Shown: piece after piece, positions 35,892-44,888 of the stretch | Layout of the letters: every line of letters starts with the position of its first letter | Numbering within the stretch: position 1 is the stretch's first letter | Origin: Sorangium cellulosum So0157-2 | GTDB lineage: Bacteria; Myxococcota_A; Polyangia; Polyangiales; Polyangiaceae | Reading direction: 5' to 3' | Assembly: GCF_000418325.1 (NCBI RefSeq) | Contig: NC_021658.1 | Span: 1,860,001-1,924,000, forward strand | DNA length: 64,000 nt | Translations under genes and position numbers: made by a program | The notes under the pieces: model-generated | What the model saw: the letters and a program-made list of their open reading frames with translations, nothing else | Database searches by the model: none | What the model was told of the DNA's origin: nothing

Positions 35892-38800
35892 ATGCCGCTC
35901 GTTCCGAGATGTGCGCTCCGGGCGATCATCCCGCTCTTGATGTTTCTCGCTTGCGTGCTCGCGCAGGGGGGATGCCAGTGTATCTTCGGCGACCCGCCCC
36001 TGGAGCCGCCTCCTGGCCTCATCGCCTGCCGGACCCAGCGCGCACACAGCCCTGCCGCGGATCGCCCCGTGCCGGAGGTCGAGACCGTCGCGGCCGGTAC
36101 GATCCCGGGGACGTTCTACATTTCGAGCACCGGGGAGGCCGTATACACCATGGAACTGGCCTCCCCGCCGTCGCGCGCGGGCGTGGGTCCTCGGATCGAG
36201 CTCGTCTATCGCAGCGACAGCGACAGCGGCGACGGGGTGCTCGGCGCCGGCTTCTCCATCGCCGGGCTGTCCGCGATCGCGCGGTGTCCGAAGAGCCTCG
36301 CGCAAGACGGGGAGATCCGCGGCGTGAGGTACGACGGGGACGACGCGCTCTGCCTCGACGGCCAGCGCCTCGTCCCCGTGGGACAGGCGCCGGGGACCAT
36401 CGAGTACCGCACGTTCCCGGATACCCTCGTCAAGGTGGTCGGGCACTACCCTCATAAAGACGGTGCACCTGCCGAGGCGCTCTTTTTCGAGGCGTTTCTG
36501 CCTTCCGGCCGCGTCGTCGAGTACGGGCGCACCGAGGGCAGCAAGCCGCTCGCGCGGGGCGGCGTCCCGCGCGCCTGGCTCGCGAACAAGGCCCGCGACG
36601 GCCGCGGCAACGCCATGACGTACGCATATTGCGTCGCCGAGGCGGAGGACGGCCATGCCGCCGAGTACGCGGTGGACGAGATCCGCTACACGGCTTTTGA
36701 GGGAACGCCGTCGCTCGAGCCTTCGCGGGCGGTACGCTTCGTGTACGCGACGAAGGATCCGGCTGCCATTCGCACCGGGTACTCGGGCGGCATGGCGCTC
36801 CAGCACTCGCTTCGCCTCGAAGAGATCCAGATGCTCGGTCCTGGCGACGCGCTGGTCCGGAGCTACGGGTTCCGCTACGAGCTCAGCCCGACGACGAGCC
36901 GCACGCTCCTGACCGAGGTCGAGGAGTGCGCAAGCGATGGTGTGTGCAAGCCTCCAACACGATTTCAGTACAGCCGCGGAGAGCCCGGGTTCAAGCGGCT
37001 CACGACGGACATCGACAAACCGGTCTCCGAGAGGGCGAGCCCGATGGTGTTCGACGTCGACGGCAATGGGCGCGACGACCTCGTGATTCCGGACATGGTC
37101 GCGGCGCTCAGCACACCGAGCAATCCGATCACGGCGTGGCAGGTGGCGCGGAACCTCGGGCCACCTGCCTCGCCGTCCTTTCTCGCACCGGCCGAACTCG
37201 CCTTCCTAGAGGATTGGCTGTTCGTCGCCGATCCGGTTGGAACCTCCGATCCGGCGATGCTTCAGCCGGAGCTCGGGACGGTCCTGGACTACGACGACGA
37301 TGGGCGAACGGACGTGCTGGTCCATGACGTCTACGGTGCCGAGGTCACGTGGCATGTGCTCCTGTCTCGGCCGGACTGGACATTCGCGCTCCACGACACG
37401 GGCATCCGCCGGCCGTTCCCGCTCGGGGGCACGCCCCCGCCGCCAGGCCTGAGCAGCCCCGGCGCCTCGATGCACCTCGCCGACCTGGACGGCGACGGCG
37501 TGCCGGATCTGATCCAGTGCGAGGACCACGACCGCCTGGGACAGTCGCCGATCCCGGCCTCTTCCGTGTGGACCGTCCACCTGTGGCGGCCGGCAAGCGG
37601 CGCGACGCCTGCGGGATTCGACCCCACGGGCGAATCGATCGAGCTGCTCATCGGCTATCCCTGCGGTACGGAGCTCCACACGCTCGACGTCGATGCCGAC
37701 AGCAAGATCGATCTCATCGTGCCGTCCCTGCGACGGTTCGGTGACGGGACGGTCCTCCTCGGAGATAGCTACGACGCGATCATGCGCCGCGGCGAGGGGC
37801 GCTGGGAGGTGATCGACACCGAGCTCCCTGTCGTGTGGCCCGGGGGCCGCGTCGTCTTTCTCGACGCGAACGGCGACGGCTTGCCCGATGCCGTCGAATC
37901 TGGCCCGGGCGACCACCAGCTCTATACCTACTTCAACACGGGCCCGACCTTCGTGGCCTCGCCGTTCCGGACCGTCGATGCGTTCAGCTTCGGCGATCTG
38001 TTCGGTCTTCCCGATCAGGACGTGTTCTTCCCGCTCGCCGTACCGCTCGACTTTAACGGCGATGGGCGGCAGGATCTGGTCATGCCGGTTCCTCCAGGCA
38101 TGCTGCTGGGCGGCTCCGATGCGCTCCCGTCGTGGGCCGTCCTGCTCGCGACGGGCGATCGCGCAGGGCCGCCCTTCCGGCTCGTCGACCCGGGGCTGCC
38201 GTTCGAGGCCAGCCTCGGCGATGCGGCGGTCACCCTCGCCGATCCGCGCGGGCCGCGCACCGGCGACGTCGATGGGGATGGCGCGCGGGACGTGATCCTG
38301 TCGCTCGGCGGCGTGTTCAGCGTCTTCCAGAACCTCTCGGCCGATCAGGATCTGCTGATCGCGGTCTCCGACGGGATGAACGCGCACGACCCGACCGAGC
38401 CGGACTTCGTGCCCAACGTGAGCATCTCGTACGGCCACATGACCGATGCCTCGGTCACGAACGAAGGCGTTGCGGAGGATCCGGCGCGGCGGAGCGCGCT
38501 CTACCTCGCGCGTTCCGGCACGCCGGACGACTGCGGCTATCCGCGCCGCTGCGTGGTGGGGCCTCGGCGGGTGGTCAGCGCGTATGCCCTCAATAACGGC
38601 GCCGATCGACCGCGGCGTTTCGAGGTCGGCTACCGTGACGGGCGCTACCACCGGCTGGGCCGCGGATTTCTCGGGTTCGGCGAGCGGATCGTGACCGACC
38701 TGGACACGGGCGCTGTGACGATCGACGCCTACGACCACGTCACCTTCGACGACGATCTCCAGGTCTTTCCCTTCGCGGGGCGCGTCCAGCGGACGTGGCG

Positions 38801-41800
38801 CGGGGCTCCGGGACTGCCGAGCCAGCCCAGGCCGGAGCAGATAGAGCTCTCGTTCGCCGACGTAAGGCGGACGCTCGTACCGACGAACGACGGCGCGACG
38901 TACTTCACGCTGCCGACCGAGCGCCGGATGAGGCAAGCGCAGGGCATCTATCCGCCACCGAACGGATCCACGCCTGCCATCGAGGCATACATGCGGGAGG
39001 TCGAGCGCGGCGGCGGCGGCGCGACGTTGCTGCGCGATTCGGTGTCGAAGGTGACGGACTTCGATACGTTCGGCAACGTGCGCGCCGAGGAGGTCTCGAC
39101 CCGCGGCGTCGACCTGACGTTCAACGTCACGCGGACGTTCAAGAACGACGCCGAGCGCTGGGTCCTCGGCCAGCTCGAGACGCAAAAGGAGTGCAGCGCG
39201 GCGGCGGGGATGTCGCAGTGCCGGACCCTCACGCGAACGACCACGATCTACGGCGAGGTGGAGACCGAGTCCACCGAGAGCGACGACGGCCTTCCCGACA
39301 CGAAGCTGAAGCTCACCTACACGCGCGACGACTTCGGGAACATCACCGGCGTCACGGCAGAGGACGCCTTCGGGCACCATCGGACATTCAGCACGCCCTA
39401 CGACGCGGAGGGCATGTTCCCCGAGAAGTACGTGAACGCGGCCGGGCACACCACGCTCGTGGAGTTCGACGGGGCGCTCGGCGTGCTGCTCAAGCGGGTC
39501 GATCCGAATCAGCTCGTGACGACGTGGGCGTACGACGGCTTCGGGCGCGTCGGTGTCGAAACGCGCCCAGACGGCACCACGACGGTCACGGTCTCGCGTA
39601 CCAAGGATGGCGGCCCGGGGCGGGATGCGTGGCGGGTGAGACAGCGGAGCACCACCACCGGCGGGGCCGACGACACGGTCGAATTCGACACCCTTGGCCG
39701 CGCGATCCGGTGGCTGTGGTACGGGCCCGACCCGTCGCAAGGGTCGCGCGATGCGCCGCGTTTGATGCAGGAAATCGTGTATGACGCGCTCGGTGAGCAC
39801 GTCGCGCGGCGCTCGGTGCCGGTCAGCGAGGATACGCCCGAGCGCGAGATGCTCTACGACCGCTATGAACACGATGCTGTAGGCCGCGAGGTGCGGCATA
39901 CAACGCCGTGGAACGCGGTCACGACCACCGAATACGACGGCCTGCTCGTGCGCGCCACCGACCCGCTCGATCACGTGACGGTGACCGAGCAGGATCCGCT
40001 GGGGCGCATCAGAACCATCACCGACGCGGCCGGCGGGGAGACCCGCTACGCCTATGGCCCATTCGGCCTGCTGCACACGGTCACCGATCCGGGCGACGCC
40101 GTGACGCGCACGACGCGCGACGCATTCGGCCGCGTCCGGCAGCTCGACGACCCCGATCGGGGCACGACCGTCTCGATCCACGACGGCTTCGGCGAGCTGA
40201 TGTCAGAGGCCGATGCGCTCGGGCGCGAGATCTCGTGGGACTATGACGCGCTCGGTCGACCCCGCACGCGCATGGACCAGCACGGCGCCGAGCGTCTGAC
40301 GACCACGTGGACCTGGGACACCGCGGCGCATGGCATCGGCAAGCTCCACACGCTCACGAGCCCCGATGGCGAGAAGACGTACGGCTACACCCGCTTCAGC
40401 CAGCTCGAGACGACCTCGCTCCGCATCGACGGAGAGCGCGCGTCGCTGGAGGCCAGGCTCGGCTACGACGATCTCGGTCGCGTCGAGACGGTCACCTATC
40501 CGGCGCCGGCCGGCGCAGCGCCGTTTGTCGTGGCACAGGAGCACGACGCGCATGGCCATGTGCTCGCCGTGCGCGACAGCAGCACGCGCTTCGCCTACTG
40601 GCGTTTGACGGACGTGGACAACGCGGGGCGCTTCCGGGAGGAGGTGTTTGGCAACGGCGCCGTCACGGAGCGGAGCTACTTCGCCGACAAGCAGCGCCTC
40701 AGGCACATGGTGACGCAGAGCGGCGCGGGCGAGGTGCAAGACCTGGACTATGGGTTCGACGATCTGCTGAATCTCACGCGCCGCACCGATGCGCTTCAGC
40801 CCCGGAACACGACGGAGCGCTTCAGGTACGACGCGCTCCACCGGCTGACCTGCGCGTACTTCAGCGAAGTTGAGAGAGCGTCGGCGCCTTGCGCGCTCCG
40901 CTACGACTACCACCCAAACGGCAACCTCATCTTCAAGTCCGACGTCGGCACGCTCTCCTACGACGATCCATTGCACCCGCATGCCGTTACCGATGCGGGC
41001 ACAGGCAGCAGCTTTGGTTATGACGCTGTCGGTAACCAGAACGCGCGCCCCGGCGGCACGACCGTGCGCTATACGCCGTTCGACCTGCCGGCGCGCATCA
41101 CGCAAGGCACGAGCACCATGACGTTCGCCTACGACGGCGACCAGCAGCGGATCCGCAAGACCACGCCGGAGAAGGAGACGCTCTACCTCGGCGACCTGTA
41201 CGAGCGCGCTACCGGCGCGGCGTCGGGCACCGTAGAGCATCGATACCACGTCCACTCGCCGGAGCGGGTCGTGGCGATCGTGACCCGGGGCGGCGCGGAT
41301 GACGGCACGCGGTACGTTCATGTCGACCACCTCGGCTCCGTCGACGCGCTCACCGACGAGGACGGCGACGTGATCGAACGGCGGAGCTACGACCCATTCG
41401 GGCAGCGGAGAAACCCCGTGTGGGGAGAGCCCGCACCGGCGTCGTTTGCCAGCAAGACGACGCAAGGGTTCACGGGGCACGAGAGCGACGACGAACTCGG
41501 GCTCGTGAACCTGAAGGGCAGGATGTACGATTCCAAGATCGGGCGGTTCTTGACCACGGACCCGATCGTGTCCTTTCCGTTCTTCGGACAGAGCTGGAAT
41601 CCATACAGCTACGTGCTCAACAGCCCGCTTAACTTCGTCGATCCGACCGGATTTCAGCCAGCAGACCAGAAGCTCTTCATCGATCCGGAGTACGCCAAGG
41701 ACCCCGAGGTGCAGCGACTCCAGGAATTGAGTTGCGCCGGCTTCGGCGATTTCGAATGCTCCAAGTCCAAGCCGCCTTCCAACGAGGTAGAAGGTTCGCG

Positions 41801-42617
41801 CGAGGCCGCGGAGGTCGGCGCGGCGGCGCCGCCGGTCGACGTCAGCACGACCGGGAGCGCGTCCGGGTATGTGCCGCAGCCGGTGACCACGGCGCCCATC
41901 GACTGGTCGCAGAACCCCTATGTCCAGGTTGAGGGCGGGTTCGTCGCCGGGTTGTTGCTCGGTCTGGTTCCGTTCGCCGGCGTGGGTCATGAGCTGCTGG
42001 ACGCCGCGAGCGTGCTGGCCCATGGGACGCCGGAAGCCAGGATGGGGCTGGCCATCGGACAGATCGTGGGTGGGCTCACCGTCACGATCGGGGGCTTGAC
42101 GGGGGAGGTCTTCGGGGGCATCACGAGCGCCACCGGAATCGGCGCGGCGATCGGTGTGCCTGCGATCGCGGTGTCGACCGGGCTCGTCGTCGGTGGGGTC
42201 GGTAACATCGCGGCGGGGCTCCAGGGACTGTCGCAGGCACTGATGTCGAGCGGGTCAGGCAGTGCGGGCTCGCAGGGCGCGGCGCCTGCCGCAGGGGGGG
42301 AACCCGAGCATCACATAATGACGAACAAGAATCGCGTGTCGACGACCCAAGGAGGACCGTGGACGCCGCGATTTGAGGACATGGCCAAGCGAGCTGGTAT
42401 GACGCTGGACGATGCGGCTAATCGAGTTCGAATCCCCGGTCACCGAGGGCCGCATCCGGAGGCGTATCACCAGGAGGTGTTCAACCGACTACGCAGGGCT
42501 ACACGTGGATTGCAGGGCGACGCCTATTCGAACGCGTTCCGAGCGGAGCTCGACGCGATTCGGATCGAGGCAGCTACAACCGGATCCGGACTCAACCGGC
42601 TCCTCACGGGGCAGTGA
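35892..42617 (+). CDS. SpvB/FG-GAP/Rhs giant toxin with AHH nuclease tail
   Basis: 2241 residues, start preceded by GAGGGAGGCTGC. An N-terminal export signal (AIIPLLMFLACVLAQGGC) is followed by an SpvB-like domain (about 70-350: GTFYISSTGEAVYTMELASP, GVLGAGFSIAGLSAIARC) and seven FG-GAP/VCBS-type motifs between about 390 and 810 (VFDVDGNGRDDLVIPD, TLDVDADSKIDLIVP, TGDVDGDGARDVILS). Next come a TcdB-middle-like part (about 830-960), YD repeats (about 1190-1830) and the Rhs core ending DPTGFQP at about 1920. The tail has a hydrophobic Gly-rich segment (about 2015-2110) and an AHH-type HNH nuclease: HHIMTNKN (2140-) and PGHRGPHPEAYH (about 2182-2193). Expected action: delivery of a nuclease into competitor cells. 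An immunity gene overlaps its stop. Confidence 0.9.
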   Translation: MPLVPRCALRAIIPLLMFLACVLAQGGCQCIFGDPPLEPPPGLIACRTQRAHSPAADRPVPEVETVAAGTIPGTFYISSTGEAVYTMELASPPSRAGVGPRIELVYRSDSDSGDGVLGAGFSIAGLSAIARCPKSLAQDGEIRGVRYDGDDALCLDGQRLVPVGQAPGTIEYRTFPDTLVKVVGHYPHKDGAPAEALFFEAFLPSGRVVEYGRTEGSKPLARGGVPRAWLANKARDGRGNAMTYAYCVAEAEDGHAAEYAVDEIRYTAFEGTPSLEPSRAVRFVYATKDPAAIRTGYSGGMALQHSLRLEEIQMLGPGDALVRSYGFRYELSPTTSRTLLTEVEECASDGVCKPPTRFQYSRGEPGFKRLTTDIDKPVSERASPMVFDVDGNGRDDLVIPDMVAALSTPSNPITAWQVARNLGPPASPSFLAPAELAFLEDWLFVADPVGTSDPAMLQPELGTVLDYDDDGRTDVLVHDVYGAEVTWHVLLSRPDWTFALHDTGIRRPFPLGGTPPPPGLSSPGASMHLADLDGDGVPDLIQCEDHDRLGQSPIPASSVWTVHLWRPASGATPAGFDPTGESIELLIGYPCGTELHTLDVDADSKIDLIVPSLRRFGDGTVLLGDSYDAIMRRGEGRWEVIDTELPVVWPGGRVVFLDANGDGLPDAVESGPGDHQLYTYFNTGPTFVASPFRTVDAFSFGDLFGLPDQDVFFPLAVPLDFNGDGRQDLVMPVPPGMLLGGSDALPSWAVLLATGDRAGPPFRLVDPGLPFEASLGDAAVTLADPRGPRTGDVDGDGARDVILSLGGVFSVFQNLSADQDLLIAVSDGMNAHDPTEPDFVPNVSISYGHMTDASVTNEGVAEDPARRSALYLARSGTPDDCGYPRRCVVGPRRVVSAYALNNGADRPRRFEVGYRDGRYHRLGRGFLGFGERIVTDLDTGAVTIDAYDHVTFDDDLQVFPFAGRVQRTWRGAPGLPSQPRPEQIELSFADVRRTLVPTNDGATYFTLPTERRMRQAQGIYPPPNGSTPAIEAYMREVERGGGGATLLRDSVSKVTDFDTFGNVRAEEVSTRGVDLTFNVTRTFKNDAERWVLGQLETQKECSAAAGMSQCRTLTRTTTIYGEVETESTESDDGLPDTKLKLTYTRDDFGNITGVTAEDAFGHHRTFSTPYDAEGMFPEKYVNAAGHTTLVEFDGALGVLLKRVDPNQLVTTWAYDGFGRVGVETRPDGTTTVTVSRTKDGGPGRDAWRVRQRSTTTGGADDTVEFDTLGRAIRWLWYGPDPSQGSRDAPRLMQEIVYDALGEHVARRSVPVSEDTPEREMLYDRYEHDAVGREVRHTTPWNAVTTTEYDGLLVRATDPLDHVTVTEQDPLGRIRTITDAAGGETRYAYGPFGLLHTVTDPGDAVTRTTRDAFGRVRQLDDPDRGTTVSIHDGFGELMSEADALGREISWDYDALGRPRTRMDQHGAERLTTTWTWDTAAHGIGKLHTLTSPDGEKTYGYTRFSQLETTSLRIDGERASLEARLGYDDLGRVETVTYPAPAGAAPFVVAQEHDAHGHVLAVRDSSTRFAYWRLTDVDNAGRFREEVFGNGAVTERSYFADKQRLRHMVTQSGAGEVQDLDYGFDDLLNLTRRTDALQPRNTTERFRYDALHRLTCAYFSEVERASAPCALRYDYHPNGNLIFKSDVGTLSYDDPLHPHAVTDAGTGSSFGYDAVGNQNARPGGTTVRYTPFDLPARITQGTSTMTFAYDGDQQRIRKTTPEKETLYLGDLYERATGAASGTVEHRYHVHSPERVVAIVTRGGADDGTRYVHVDHLGSVDALTDEDGDVIERRSYDPFGQRRNPVWGEPAPASFASKTTQGFTGHESDDELGLVNLKGRMYDSKIGRFLTTDPIVSFPFFGQSWNPYSYVLNSPLNFVDPTGFQPADQKLFIDPEYAKDPEVQRLQELSCAGFGDFECSKSKPPSNEVEGSREAAEVGAAAPPVDVSTTGSASGYVPQPVTTAPIDWSQNPYVQVEGGFVAGLLLGLVPFAGVGHELLDAASVLAHGTPEARMGLAIGQIVGGLTVTIGGLTGEVFGGITSATGIGAAIGVPAIAVSTGLVVGGVGNIAAGLQGLSQALMSSGSGSAGSQGAAPAAGGEPEHHIMTNKNRVSTTQGGPWTPRFEDMAKRAGMTLDDAANRVRIPGHRGPHPEAYHQEVFNRLRRATRGLQGDAYSNAFRAELDAIRIEAATTGSGLNRLLTGQ

Positions 42618-43195
42618 TGCGACGGTTCTTTCTGCTTCGAGATGAGATGACAATTAAAGGGCGATGGCACCTGGGCGAGATCCGGCTCCGCAGTGGCTTG
42701 GAGCCACTGCTCGATGCGGGGCATCCGCTGGATGCTACTGAACCATTGCGAGGCGAAGTAACCCACGCGGGTCGCGTCCTGGACTTCAGTCTCACCAGCT
42801 TCAATGTTCCCGTCGCGACGACGGCGCTCGCGAATGCGGTGAGTTCCGTGGCGGGAAGTGACGTTCAGTGCATTCGCCTGGAGATTGCGGGTCAGACGGG
42901 CATGCTCGTCCTGAACTCGGTTCGCGTCATTCGATGCCTCGACGAGGAACGATCCGAGTTTATCAAATGGACCAAGCAGGACCACCGTTCGGAGCTTGCC
43001 GGGCAGTATCGACAGATCACGAAGCACGTGCTGAACGAAAAGGCGCTTCCGAATGATGCCCATTTCTTCCGTATCGAGGGCTCGCTTGTGGAGCTGATTG
43101 TCTCGGATGCTGTGAAGGCTGGTATGGAATCAGTTGGATGCCTTGGAGCGAAGTTTGTTGAGGTGCCGCTCTCGAGCTCGCGTCCGGGGGCGTGA
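42617..43195 (+). CDS. Imm11-like immunity protein for the AHH nuclease toxin
   Basis: 192 residues from the ATG at 42617, which overlaps the toxin stop (TGATG); a GTG at 42614 would add one residue. The layout fits the Imm11 (DUF1629) family known in myxobacterial toxin loci: VQCIRLEIAGQTGMLVLNSVRVIRCLDEERSEF in the middle and HFFRIEGSLVELIVSDAVKAGMESVGCLGAKFVEV at the end. No signal peptide, so it acts in the cytosol of the producer. G+C is somewhat lower than that of the toxin gene, common for toxin-tail/immunity cassettes exchanged by recombination. Family call is by recalled pattern. Confidence 0.75.
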   Translation: MRRFFLLRDEMTIKGRWHLGEIRLRSGLEPLLDAGHPLDATEPLRGEVTHAGRVLDFSLTSFNVPVATTALANAVSSVAGSDVQCIRLEIAGQTGMLVLNSVRVIRCLDEERSEFIKWTKQDHRSELAGQYRQITKHVLNEKALPNDAHFFRIEGSLVELIVSDAVKAGMESVGCLGAKFVEVPLSSSRPGA

Positions 43196-43306
43196 GCGTA
43201 CTGACGGTCCGCGTCCGCTGGGCACCGCGTCCGCGGGCTTCCGGCGCCGCTGCCCAGCAGCCAGCTCAGCGCGCCAAGCCAATGCCTCACCGCGGGCTGA
43301 TTCCGG

Positions 43307-44851
43307 CTATTCGGGAAACCGAAGCGTCTTGACGGCGTTGCCGTCCTTCCCTCGGATCTCGACGCCAGACCAATCCCAGCTCACGCCGCCCTTGCCCGGC
43401 GGTCCCAGCTGGTAGGTGACGCCCTCCAGCGTGAGCTGGTCCTCGTCGAGGTAGGCGATGCCGATCGAGTCGCCACCGCGCCCCGGGCCGCCGTAGCCTC
43501 CGTCGCCGCCGTAGCCGCCGTTGCCCCCGCCACAGGACCACGTGCCGTCCCCCACGGCGCCGCCCGGTGCGCCTCGGCCACCCTCGCCGCCCTCCTCGGG
43601 CGGCCCGCCGTCGCCGCCCGGGCCCGCGCGGAGGGTGGTGATCACGCTATCGCGCACCGTCACCTTGGCGTGAAGCGCCAAGACGCCGATCGTCGGGTAC
43701 CCGTTTTCGCCCCCTTGGCCCCCTCGACCACCGCAGCCGCCAGCGCCTCCAGAGCCGCCGCCAGCGCCTCCCTTGGTGGTCACGCCGCACACCGCGAGCC
43801 CGCCTCGACGGCCGCCCCCGCCGCCGCCGCCTTGGCCCGGCATGCCCCTGCTTCCGTCGCCTGCCCTGTCGGCTACCCATCCTGTTTCGGTGATATGCCC
43901 GATGCCCACCCCCGAACGGCCAATCGTGCCCAGCGCGCCAGGCGCCCCGGGGCCCCCGTTGTGGCAGTGCACGCCCGTCACGTCCCCGTCTCCCCCGCGT
44001 CCTTCACTCGGGTGGGAAGTCGAGCTCGGCTGCCCGTCGTCGCCGTCGCCAGCGCCATCGGAAAGGCCGTCGCCTCCTTTGCCGCCGGTGCTCGGGAGTC
44101 CACCCTCGCACGGGTTCACCACCGCCGGGCCGCCGGGGACGGTGGTCGTCGAGCATGCGTCTCCCCCATACAGCCCATCGGGTCCTGCCGCCGCCTGATT
44201 CAGCCCGGACCATTGCTTGCCAGCGCGACCTGCCCATCCGTCGCCAGCCCTCAATTGGCTTCGGAGGATCTCCACCTCCGTGTTAGAATGGGCGAGCACC
44301 GCGACCGGACCCCTCGCCCGCAAATCAAGATCGGCGAGGATCGAAACCCCGTCCGCGGTCCCCCTATCCTCGGAACCCGAGGGCTCGATGGTCACCAAGG
44401 GGTCGGTATCCATCGTGTGAACAAACGTAGACATCGTGTCTTCGGGGTCGCGCACCCATCGCCGACAGTCGTAGCCCCCGAGGAGATCCACGCCGGAGGG
44501 CAGCGTGATGTGCGTTTTCACCTCGAATCCGTCGTTGCAGATGAACACGCGCCCTCGTCCAGCGCGCGCGAGCTCGACGGCGCGATGGACCGTGAACACC
44601 GGCTTCGCTTTCGTGCCGGGGTTCCTGTCGTCGCCGCCACCCAAGGCTCCGGCAACGAACACGCCGCAGCCATCGTCGAGGATATGGGCGGCTACATGCT
44701 CGATGCAGACCGACTCCGGGGGCGGTTCGTCCTGGCACGAGAGGCCATCGCAGGGCGCTCCGCCAGCACCGTTGACGCCGGGTGCTGTCCCACACCCGGT
44801 CGCCCACGGTGACAACAAGAGGTAGAAAACAGCGGCCGTGGTCTTTCCCAT
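43307..44851 (-). CDS. Gly-rich repetitive lipoprotein
   Basis: 514 residues from the ATG at 44851 (MGKTTAAVFYLLLSPWATGC), a lipoprotein signal with Cys at 20. The next part (about 50-190) has the pattern of a parallel beta-helix start, with GCGVFVAG, DRNPGTKAKPVFTVHRAVEL, VFICNDGFEVKTHITLPSGVDLLGGYD. It is followed by long Gly-rich segments (GGPGAPGALGTIGRSG, GQGGGGGGGRRGGL, GGNGGYGGDGGYGG) separated by short hydrophobic strips (IGVLALHAKVTVRD, IGIAYLDEDQLTLEG). Such 'PE-PGRS-like' lipoproteins are frequent in Sorangium-type genomes; role unknown, probably surface. Last gene of a three-gene operon; paralogous to the one before. A broken copy of its 3' part is at 34.8-35.0 kb. Confidence 0.8.
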   Translation of the reverse strand: MGKTTAAVFYLLLSPWATGCGTAPGVNGAGGAPCDGLSCQDEPPPESVCIEHVAAHILDDGCGVFVAGALGGGDDRNPGTKAKPVFTVHRAVELARAGRGRVFICNDGFEVKTHITLPSGVDLLGGYDCRRWVRDPEDTMSTFVHTMDTDPLVTIEPSGSEDRGTADGVSILADLDLRARGPVAVLAHSNTEVEILRSQLRAGDGWAGRAGKQWSGLNQAAAGPDGLYGGDACSTTTVPGGPAVVNPCEGGLPSTGGKGGDGLSDGAGDGDDGQPSSTSHPSEGRGGDGDVTGVHCHNGGPGAPGALGTIGRSGVGIGHITETGWVADRAGDGSRGMPGQGGGGGGGRRGGLAVCGVTTKGGAGGGSGGAGGCGGRGGQGGENGYPTIGVLALHAKVTVRDSVITTLRAGPGGDGGPPEEGGEGGRGAPGGAVGDGTWSCGGGNGGYGGDGGYGGPGRGGDSIGIAYLDEDQLTLEGVTYQLGPPGKGGVSWDWSGVEIRGKDGNAVKTLRFPE

Positions 44852-44888
44852 GAGCGTCTCCTGACGGTTGCCGCCCGTGCAGGGCGGT

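Noticed and set aside
37206..40181. 991-codon minus-strand open frame inside the large Rhs gene
   Set aside because: It mirrors the plus-strand gene, which has clear SpvB, FG-GAP and YD-repeat patterns. The antisense product is Arg/Val/His-rich without family features; high GC makes such shadows common.
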